Shown: one piece after another, positions 5,458-11,234 of the stretch
Position numbering within the stretch: position 1 is the stretch's first letter
How the letters are laid out: every line of letters begins with the position of its first letter
NCBI GenBank assembly: GCA_018712865.1
Contig: DVGH01000044.1
Coordinates: 1-11,234, forward strand
Source: Scatavimonas merdipullorum
GTDB lineage: Bacteria; Bacillota; Clostridia; Oscillospirales; Acutalibacteraceae
Direction of reading: 5' to 3'
DNA length: 11,234 nucleotides
The notes under the pieces: generated by a model
Told to the model about the DNA's origin: nothing
What the model saw: only the letters and a program-made list of their open reading frames with translations
Databases searched by the model: none
Translations under genes and position numbers: made by a program

Positions 5458-7446
5458 ATGGCAGGAAAAAACACAAAACAAGAATACGGCAACGACAGTA
5501 TATCTTCGCTCAAAGGCGCCGACCGAGTCCGGAAAAGGCCGGCGGTTATTTTTGGATCCGACGGGATAGAAGGATGCCAGCATTCCGTATTTGAAATTCT
5601 TTCAAACTCGATCGACGAAGCCAGGGAAGGCTATGGAAAAACGATTACCATTACCCGCTTTGCGGACTGCTCCATAGAAATTGAGGACCATGGACGAGGT
5701 ATACCTGTCGACTATAACAACAATGAACAATGCTTTAACTGGGAGCTTGTTTTCTGTGAGCTGTACGCAGGCGGAAAATATCACAATAACGAAGGCCAAA
5801 GCTATGAATTTTCCCTTGGTCTAAACGGACTGGGCCTTTGTTCAACGCAGTATGCATCGGAATATATGGATGTAGACATCCGCCGCGACGGGTACAGGTA
5901 TTCCCTGCACTTTGAACGGGGGGAAAATATCGGCGGGTTAAAAAAAGAACCTTATCATAAAAAAGATACCGGGACAAAAATTCATTGGAAGCCGGATCTT
6001 GCCGTTTTTACCGATATTGACGTACAGCCCGAATATTTTGCGGACATTTTAAAACGCCAGGCGATTGTCAACGCCGGCGTTACCTTCCTTTTTAAAAATC
6101 AGAGGGGAAATTCCTTTGAAACGCAGCAGTTTTATTATAAAGAAGGGATTACCGACCATGTGCGTGAAGTGGTTGGGGAAGACGCATTGTCCGGCATTCA
6201 GTCCTGGCAGGCGGAACGTATGGTGCGCGACAGGGAGGACAAGCCACAGTATAAAGTAAAAATGCATTTTGCACTGGCCTTTTCCAATAAGGTAAAGCTG
6301 GCGGAATATTACCACAACTCCAGTTGGCTGGAGCATGGCGGCGCGCCGGAAAAGGCGGTGAAAAACGCCTTTGTTTATCAGATCGACGCGTACTTAAAGC
6401 AAAACGGTAAATATACAAAGAATGAAAGCAAAATCAATTTTGGAGATGTGGAAGACTGCCTTGTGATTGTCATTTCTTCGTTTTCCAGTGTGACCTCGTA
6501 TGAAAACCAGACAAAAAAGGCGATCACCAATAAAGGAATACAGGATGCCATGACGGAGGTGCTGCGTCGCCAGCTGGAAATTTATTTTATAGAAAATCCA
6601 ATCGAGGCCGAACGGATTGCCAACCAGGTGTTGATCAATAAGCGCAGCCGGGAAGATGCGGAAAAGACCAGGCTGAATATCAAAAAAAAGCTCACCGGCA
6701 ATATGGACATAACCGGGCGGGTGCCTAAATTTGTGGATTGCCGCAGCAAGGATGTGGCACAGCGGGAGCTGTTTATCGTGGAGGGCGACTCGGCGCTGGG
6801 CGCTTGCAAGCAGGCGCGTGATCCGGACTTTCAGGCGATTATCCCTATACGCGGCAAAATTTTAAACTGCCTGAAGGCAGACTACGACAAAATTTTTAAA
6901 AATGATATTATTACCGACCTGCTAAAGGTGCTTGGCTGCGGCGTGCAGGTAAAGTCAAAGGCAAACAAGGACCTGTCTTCGTTTGATATCAATCTGCTGC
7001 GCTGGAGTAAGGTCATTTTATGTACAGACGCAGATGTCGACGGCTTTCAGATCAGAACGCTGCTTTTGACGATGCTTTACAGACTGACGCCCGCGCTGAT
7101 TGAAGCGGGCAAGGTGTTTATTGCGGAATCGCCGCTGTATGAGATTACCACCAAAAATGAAATTTATTTTGCCTATACAGAGGCGGAAAAGGAAAAATAT
7201 CTGAACCAAATCGGTGATAGCAAGTTTACCATACAGCGTTCCAAGGGATTGGGCGAAAACGAACCGGATATGATGAACCTGACCACTATGAACCCGAAAA
7301 CACGCCGCCTGATCAAAGTCTTGCCGGACGAAGCGGACAAAACCTTCGCCATGTTCGACATTCTTTTGGGGGATAACCTGGCAGGAAGAAAGCAGTTTAT
7401 TATCGACAATGGCAGCCATTATATGCATGACCTTGACGTAAGCTGA
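5458..7446 (+). CDS. parE: Divergent type IIA topoisomerase ATPase/Toprim subunit (ParE/GyrB-like)
   Basis: This is the ATP-binding subunit of a type IIA topoisomerase that passes one DNA duplex through another together with the next gene product. The 662 residues show the GHKL fold with E46 and N50 in the EILSNSIDEA block, DHGRGIPV (G1 box), GLNGLG (ATP lid, usually GLHGVG), the transducer QTK loop (351-353), Toprim EGDSALG (442-448, usually EGDSAGG) and TDADVDG (523-529, metal-binding D524/D526), and SKGLGEN (595-601, usually YKGLGEM). The catalytic glutamates and aspartates are kept; neighbouring signature positions are changed, notably DGFQIRT for DGSHIRT. I recall similar variants in other Oscillospirales, where they are named topoisomerase IV. 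Its location far from a dnaA/oriC context favours ParE over GyrB, but this is inference. The ribosome site AAGGA (5444-5448) is nine bases before the ATG. A weak 8-bp hairpin (5423-5441) without a T-tract lies in the uvrB-parE gap. Confidence 0.92.
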   Translation: MAGKNTKQEYGNDSISSLKGADRVRKRPAVIFGSDGIEGCQHSVFEILSNSIDEAREGYGKTITITRFADCSIEIEDHGRGIPVDYNNNEQCFNWELVFCELYAGGKYHNNEGQSYEFSLGLNGLGLCSTQYASEYMDVDIRRDGYRYSLHFERGENIGGLKKEPYHKKDTGTKIHWKPDLAVFTDIDVQPEYFADILKRQAIVNAGVTFLFKNQRGNSFETQQFYYKEGITDHVREVVGEDALSGIQSWQAERMVRDREDKPQYKVKMHFALAFSNKVKLAEYYHNSSWLEHGGAPEKAVKNAFVYQIDAYLKQNGKYTKNESKINFGDVEDCLVIVISSFSSVTSYENQTKKAITNKGIQDAMTEVLRRQLEIYFIENPIEAERIANQVLINKRSREDAEKTRLNIKKKLTGNMDITGRVPKFVDCRSKDVAQRELFIVEGDSALGACKQARDPDFQAIIPIRGKILNCLKADYDKIFKNDIITDLLKVLGCGVQVKSKANKDLSSFDINLLRWSKVILCTDADVDGFQIRTLLLTMLYRLTPALIEAGKVFIAESPLYEITTKNEIYFAYTEAEKEKYLNQIGDSKFTIQRSKGLGENEPDMMNLTTMNPKTRRLIKVLPDEADKTFAMFDILLGDNLAGRKQFIIDNGSHYMHDLDVS

Positions 7447-7480
7447 CTTTAAAGAAAGACAATAAATTGGAGTGATCAAA

Positions 7481-9724
7481 ATGGCGCCAAGAAAAAAAGC
7501 GGCTCCCAAACAGCAAAGCTCCGGAAGGACGCACGGGATTATAGAAGGCGCAGGAGCGGTTGTAGAACAGAAAATTCCCGTTACGCTCGAAGAGAATTAC
7601 ATGCCGTATGCGATGAGCGTGATCCTGTCAAGGGCTATCCCGGAAATAGACGGCTTTAAGCCCAGCCACAGAAAGCTGCTTTATACCATGTATAAAATGG
7701 GGCTTTTAAGCGGAGCGCGCACCAAATCGGCCAACATAGTGGGGCAGACGATGAAGCTCAACCCGCACGGCGACAGCGCAATTTACGACACAATGGTCCG
7801 TTTAAGCCGCGGGTATGAGGCGCTGTTGCATCCTTATATAGATTCGAAGGGAAACTTCGGGAAATTTTACAGCAGGGATATGGCCTGGGCTGCTTCCAGA
7901 TATACAGAAGCAAAGCTCGACCCCATATGCAACGAGCTGTTTCGCGATATAGACAAGGACACGGTCGATTTTGTCGACAATTATGACAATACGCTGAAAG
8001 AGCCCGCGCTTTTGCCGGCAACATATCCTTCCGTTTTGGTCAATGCAAACACTGGGATCGCGGTAGGTATGGCCAGTTCCATTTGCTCGTTTAACCTCAA
8101 GGAGGTCTGTGAAACCACCATTGCCCTGATGCGCGACCCGCAGCACGACATTGCGTCCACGCTGCCGGCACCGGATTTTACCGGCGGCGGGCAGATCCTT
8201 TATGACCGTGCTACCTTTGACCAAATTTACCGTACAGGGCGTGGCAGCTTTAAAGTCCGTTCCAGATATGCATATGATAAATCGGCAAACTGTATAGACA
8301 TCACGGGGATCCCGCCTACAACCACCTGCGAAGCGGTTATTGAAAAGGTTGTTGATCTGGTCAAAGGTGGTAAAATTAAGGAAATTGCAGATATCCGCGA
8401 CGAAACAGGTCTTGACGGCTTAAAAATTACCATTGATCTGAAAAGGGGAGCAGACCCGGATCGTCTGATGCAGCGGCTTTTTCGGATGACAACGCTGGAG
8501 GACAGCTTTTCCTGCAATTTTAATGTGCTCATCGGCGGCGTGCCGATGGTGCTTGGCATCAAAGAGCTTTTGGAGGAATGGACGGCCTTCCGCATTGAAT
8601 GCGTACGAAGAAGAACCTATTTTGATTTGCAGAAGAAAAAGGACAAGCTGCATTTGCTTTATGGGTTGCAGTGCATTTTGCTTGATATTGACAAAGCAGT
8701 CAGGATTGTGCGCGAAACGCAGGAGGAAAGCGAAGTCGTTCCCAATTTAATGATCGGATTTGGGATTGATGAAATACAGGCCGAATATGTTGCAGAGATC
8801 AAGCTGCGCCATTTAAACCGCGAATTTATCCTTAAGCGTACGCAGGAAACAGAGTCTTTGGAAGCAGATATCCGTAACCTGGAGGCTGTGCTTGCAAGCA
8901 AGTCAAAGGTTCAATCCATTATTATAAAGGAGCTGCAGGAGGTTGCGCAGAAATACGGCCAGCCGCGGCGCAGCATTTTAATTTATGCACAGGATATTCA
9001 GGCAGAAGAAGATGTGGAGGAAATACCGGATTACCCTGTTCACCTGTTTTTTACAAAAGATGGTTATTTTAAAAAAATTACGCCGCTTTCCCTGCGCATG
9101 GGGGGCGAACAAAAGTTAAAAGACGGCGACAGCATTATGCAAACCTGCGAAACAACAAACGCAACGGAGCTTTTGTTTTTTACAAATAAGTGCCAGGTCT
9201 ATAAAGCAAAGGCTTCCGATTTTGCAGATACAAAGGCAAGCGTGCTGGGCGATTATATCCCCGCCAAGCTTTCCATGGAAGAAGGGGAGCTTGCGCGGAG
9301 TATGGTCGTTACAAAAGATTATACCGGTGTTTTGCTTTTTGCGTTTGAAAACGGAAAAATTGCAAAAGTGCCGCTTTCGGCTTATGCTACAAAAACAAAC
9401 CGCAAAAAGCTTGCAAATGCATACAGCGACAAATCTCCGCTTGTAAGCGTCGCTTTTGCACAGCAGGACGCAGAGTTTTTGCTGACGGCTTCAAGTGGTA
9501 GGATGCTTTTGCTGCACACAGGGGCGTTGCATACAAAGGCCACAAGAAGCACGCAGGGTGTTGCTGTGATGACCCTGAAGAAGGGCCACCGGCTGATGCG
9601 TATGGAAGAATACTGTGAAAATATGTTTGCAAAACCAAACCGCTACCGTACAAAAAGTCTGCCTGCTTCAGGTGCGCTTCCAACGCCGGAAGATGCGCAG
9701 GCAAAGCAGCTTTCTCTGCTTTAA
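7481..9724 (+). CDS. parC: Divergent type IIA topoisomerase cleavage subunit (ParC/GyrA-like)
   Basis: This is the DNA breakage-reunion subunit that pairs with the preceding gene product, likely acting as topoisomerase IV in decatenation. The start is placed at ATG 7481: GGAG at 7469-7472 gives an eight-base spacing, whereas the upstream in-frame GTG (7472) overlaps that ribosome site. This gives 747 residues with a basic N-terminal tail. The winged-helix catalytic pair R140-Y141 lies in ASRYTEAKL. The quinolone-resistance region reads NPHGDSAIYDT, with S99 and D103 in the drug-sensitive state and N94 where HPHGD is usual. The C-terminal region (about 518-700) has repeated strand motifs such as HLFFTKDGYFKKI and VLLFAFENGKIAKV, consistent with a short beta-pinwheel. 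I see no GyrA box (QRRGGRG type), which favours ParC over GyrA. It follows parE by 34 bases; no clear terminator follows, only AT-rich sequence. Confidence 0.92.
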   Translation: MAPRKKAAPKQQSSGRTHGIIEGAGAVVEQKIPVTLEENYMPYAMSVILSRAIPEIDGFKPSHRKLLYTMYKMGLLSGARTKSANIVGQTMKLNPHGDSAIYDTMVRLSRGYEALLHPYIDSKGNFGKFYSRDMAWAASRYTEAKLDPICNELFRDIDKDTVDFVDNYDNTLKEPALLPATYPSVLVNANTGIAVGMASSICSFNLKEVCETTIALMRDPQHDIASTLPAPDFTGGGQILYDRATFDQIYRTGRGSFKVRSRYAYDKSANCIDITGIPPTTTCEAVIEKVVDLVKGGKIKEIADIRDETGLDGLKITIDLKRGADPDRLMQRLFRMTTLEDSFSCNFNVLIGGVPMVLGIKELLEEWTAFRIECVRRRTYFDLQKKKDKLHLLYGLQCILLDIDKAVRIVRETQEESEVVPNLMIGFGIDEIQAEYVAEIKLRHLNREFILKRTQETESLEADIRNLEAVLASKSKVQSIIIKELQEVAQKYGQPRRSILIYAQDIQAEEDVEEIPDYPVHLFFTKDGYFKKITPLSLRMGGEQKLKDGDSIMQTCETTNATELLFFTNKCQVYKAKASDFADTKASVLGDYIPAKLSMEEGELARSMVVTKDYTGVLLFAFENGKIAKVPLSAYATKTNRKKLANAYSDKSPLVSVAFAQQDAEFLLTASSGRMLLLHTGALHTKATRSTQGVAVMTLKKGHRLMRMEEYCENMFAKPNRYRTKSLPASGALPTPEDAQAKQLSLL

Positions 9725-9743
9725 AAAATTTTATTAAAAAAAC

Positions 9744-9772
9744 TTGCAAAGCCAGCCTTTTTATGCTATTAT
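9744..9772 (+). promoter_or_regulatory. Promoter of secG, extended -10
   Basis: TTGCAA (9744-9749), a 17-base spacer and TATTAT (9767-9772) preceded by TGC form a good extended -10 promoter. The start is predicted near 9779. The leader of about 68 bases contains a short GC-rich hairpin (gtgc 9802-9805 with gcac 9815-9818, around a CGTGCGCAC loop) followed by AGCTTTT, too weak to call an attenuator. Confidence 0.7.
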
Positions 9773-9846
9773 GGATAAGCTATTGATATTTGATTTAAAA
9801 AGTGCCGTGCGCACGCACAGCTTTTAGAAAGGAAAGGTTATAGAAC

Positions 9847-10092
9847 ATGAGCGTTTGGGAATACGTAATGGGCAGCGTAATGCTGTTGTTTTCCATTGCA
9901 ATTATTATTGTTATTATTTTGCAGGAAGGCCATCAGAAGGGGATTGGTGTCGTTACCGGCGGCGCCGACACGTTTTTTTCTAAAAATAAGGCGCGTTCTA
10001 TTGACGCGTTCCTTTCACGTTGGACAAAGGTCTTTGCAGGCGGCTTTGTACTGCTTGTCATCGGCCTGAACGCCTTTGCATTCTTTTCTTAA
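9847..10092 (+). CDS. secG: Preprotein translocase subunit SecG
   Basis: SecG is a small membrane subunit that supports SecYEG protein export. The 81 residues match the family's usual size and layout: a first transmembrane helix (about 5-25), a cytoplasmic loop with ILQEGHQKG and GGADTFFSKNKAR (family signature blocks), and a second helix (about 62-80). The ribosome site AAAGG at 9833-9837 is nine bases before the ATG. It is a one-gene unit between its own promoter and terminator; the rnr-smpB genes that often follow secG in Firmicutes are absent. Its product would help export the secreted amylase upstream, but only as part of general secretion. Confidence 0.95.
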   Translation: MSVWEYVMGSVMLLFSIAIIIVIILQEGHQKGIGVVTGGADTFFSKNKARSIDAFLSRWTKVFAGGFVLLVIGLNAFAFFS

Positions 10093-10111
10093 TCGATTGT
10101 ATAACATTGAT

Positions 10112-10142
10112 AGCGGGACGGAACTGCCGTCCCGCTTTTTTC
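10112..10142 (+). terminator. Intrinsic terminator of secG
   Basis: The arms gcgggacgg (10113-10121) and ccgtcccgc (10127-10135) form a perfect 9-bp GC-rich stem, extended by an A-T pair, around AACTG. A run of six T (10136-10141) follows. It ends the secG unit 20 bases after the stop codon. Confidence 0.95.
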
Positions 10143-10234
10143 TGTGGCAGATCTTTTAAAAAGCTGCACCGCATTTTAACAGGGAAAAGCAGAAAATATT
10201 TTTAGAAAGATCGGGAAATAATTGCTGGTTTTAC

Positions 10235-10263
10235 TTTACATGGAACACAAGATATAGTATCAT
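10235..10263 (+). promoter_or_regulatory. Candidate promoter of pyrH-frr
   Basis: TTTACA (10235-10240), a 17-base spacer and TATCAT (10258-10263) each match the sigma-A hexamers at five of six positions. The start would be near 10270, with a leader of about 48 bases. An overlapping TATAGT (10253-10258) has a poor spacing. The upstream secG terminator makes a promoter here necessary. Confidence 0.6.
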
Positions 10264-10317
10264 TATTCTGGTAAACTAATAGAATTATAACGTATTCCAT
10301 AGAAAGGACTGGAAAAA

Positions 10318-11022
10318 ATGGAGCCCAAGTATAAAAGAATTCTTTTAAAGCTCAGCGGAGAATCCTTAGCAGGCAGCCAGAAGCATGGGATCGATTTTGA
10401 CACGGTGCTGCAATTTTGCCGGCCAATCAAAGTACTTGTTGACATGGGCGTGGAGGTTGCCATTGTAGTTGGCGGCGGTAACTTCTGGCGCGGCCGCAGC
10501 AGCGGAAAGATGGATCGCACCAGGGCGGACCACATGGGGATGCTGGCAACGGTTATCAATGCACTGGGCGTTGCGGATGCTTTGGAGCAACTGGGCGTGG
10601 ATGTCAGGGTGCAGACCGCAATTTCCATGCAGCAGGTAGCAGAGCCATATATTCGCAATCGGGCGGTGCGGCATCTGGAAAAGGGCCGGGTGGTTGTTTT
10701 TGGCTGCGGTACGGGCAACCCTTTCTTTTCTACAGACACGGCGGCTTCCCTGCGTGCGGCTGAAATTGATGCCGAAATTATTCTGAAAGCAACCATGGTG
10801 GACGGCGTGTATGATTGCGACCCCAAGAAAAACCCAGCGGCTAAAAAATATGATACGGTTTCTTATTATGAGGTTTTGAACAAGGACCTGGGCGTTATGG
10901 ACAGTACGGCCGCGTCCCTGTGCAAAGACAACAACATTCCTATTTTGGTGTTTAGTATTGAACAGCCGGAGAACATTCTCTCCGCAGTTTGCGGAGAGAG
11001 CATCGGAACTCTGGTTGAATAA
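10318..11022 (+). CDS. pyrH: UMP kinase (PyrH)
   Basis: PyrH phosphorylates UMP to UDP with ATP in cytoplasmic pyrimidine nucleotide synthesis, and bacterial forms are typically hexameric and regulated by GTP and UTP. The 234 residues are a normal length for the amino-acid-kinase-fold family. Visible motifs are KLSGESL (11-17, phosphate binding), GGGNFWRG (52-59), DHMGMLAT (71-78, UMP-binding region), GTGNPFFSTDTAA (131-143) and the ATP-site segment with VDGVYDCDPKKNP. The ribosome site AAAGGA (10303-10308) is nine bases before the ATG. frr follows after 32 bases, the conserved pyrH-frr pairing; rpsB and tsf, usually upstream, are replaced here by secG and its terminator. A perfect 10-bp hairpin lies in the last codons. 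Confidence 0.98.
   Translation: MEPKYKRILLKLSGESLAGSQKHGIDFDTVLQFCRPIKVLVDMGVEVAIVVGGGNFWRGRSSGKMDRTRADHMGMLATVINALGVADALEQLGVDVRVQTAISMQQVAEPYIRNRAVRHLEKGRVVVFGCGTGNPFFSTDTAASLRAAEIDAEIILKATMVDGVYDCDPKKNPAAKKYDTVSYYEVLNKDLGVMDSTAASLCKDNNIPILVFSIEQPENILSAVCGESIGTLVE
10977..10999 (+). repeat. Perfect hairpin inside the 3' end of pyrH
   Basis: The arms TCTCTCCGCA (10977-10986) and TGCGGAGAGA (10990-10999) are perfect reverse complements with a GTT loop, within the pyrH coding sequence about 20 bases before its stop. No T-tract follows, so it is not a standard terminator. It could slow RNA decay or set pyrH-frr balance, or be chance codon use. Confidence 0.45.
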
Positions 11023-11054
11023 AATATGAGTTAGTGATTACGGAGGAGAGCGTT

Positions 11055-11234
11055 ATGCAAGAAGTACTTTCAAAAGCAGAAAGCCGCATGGAAAAGCGCA
11101 TGAACCATTTGGCAGGCGATCTTGCCGCAATCCGCGCAGGCAGGGCAAACCCTGCTGTGCTGGACAAAATTATGGTGGATTATTACGGAACGCCCACGCC
11201 GATCAATCAGCTTGCGGCTGTTTCTGTAACAGAG
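11055..11234 (+). CDS. frr: Ribosome recycling factor (Frr), 5' part
   Basis: RRF works with EF-G to split post-termination ribosomes. Only the first 60 codons are present; the frame is open to the window end. The sequence shows the family blocks LAAIRAGRANPAVLDKI and YYGTPTPINQLAAV, and starts MQEVLSKAESRMEKRM. The ribosome site GGAGG (11042-11046) is eight bases before the ATG, stronger than that of pyrH. It is probably co-transcribed with pyrH. The full protein should be about 185 residues. Confidence 0.96.
   Translation, partial: MQEVLSKAESRMEKRMNHLAGDLAAIRAGRANPAVLDKIMVDYYGTPTPINQLAAVSVTE

Noticed and set aside
4873..5583. Minus-strand frame (236 codons) across the uvrB-parE junction
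   Set aside because: It is antisense to two well-supported genes, has a Ser/Phe-rich composition typical of shadow translation, and shows no family features.
9802..9830. Attenuator-like hairpin in the secG leader
   Set aside because: The stem is only four pairs with a 9-base loop, and the following T run is short and interrupted.
1..11234. CRISPR array, insertion sequence, tRNA/rRNA, toxin-antitoxin or phage genes
   Set aside because: I found no spaced direct repeats, transposase or integrase frames, cloverleaf-like segments or small paired ORFs to support any of these.

Overview
The window fits a low-to-mid GC anaerobic Clostridium-class Firmicute, most likely an Oscillospirales (Ruminococcaceae/Acutalibacteraceae) gut starch degrader related to Ruminococcus bromii. 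Two things suggest this: a secreted GH13 amylase that carries both starch-binding modules and a dockerin, and a divergent topoisomerase IV-type gene pair of a kind I recall from that group. The placement comes from remembered family resemblance, not from a search. All supported genes lie on the + strand.

Region 1 (1-3043): two inverted repeats and a good sigma-A promoter precede a 909-residue modular alpha-amylase. Its order is signal peptide, GH13 barrel and domain C, Ig-like module, CBM26-like module, PT-rich linker, dockerin, PT-rich linker, second CBM26-like module. A strong intrinsic terminator closes this single-gene unit.

Region 2 (3044-9724): about 400 bases without a long gene contain two candidate tandem promoters for uvrB, a possible LexA (SOS) operator at the start point of the second, a doubtful 15-codon ORF and two hairpins. 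uvrB then runs into a type IIA topoisomerase B/A pair (parE-like, parC-like) across gaps of 38 and 34 bases. The three are probably co-transcribed, joining nucleotide excision repair with chromosome decatenation/topology. The parC-like start is best placed at 7481, not at the upstream GTG at 7472.

Region 3 (9725-10142): secG has its own extended -10 promoter and its own strong terminator, so it forms a one-gene unit.

Region 4 (10143-11234): a promoter precedes pyrH (UMP kinase) and frr (ribosome recycling factor), which is cut by the window end after 60 codons. The usual rpsB-tsf genes do not lie directly upstream.

I do not see a clearly new defence, mobile or RNA-based system. The best leads are the dockerin placed inside the amylase, the putative SOS control region in front of a uvrB-topoisomerase operon, the altered motifs in the topoisomerase B subunit, and the operator-like palindrome in the amylase promoter.
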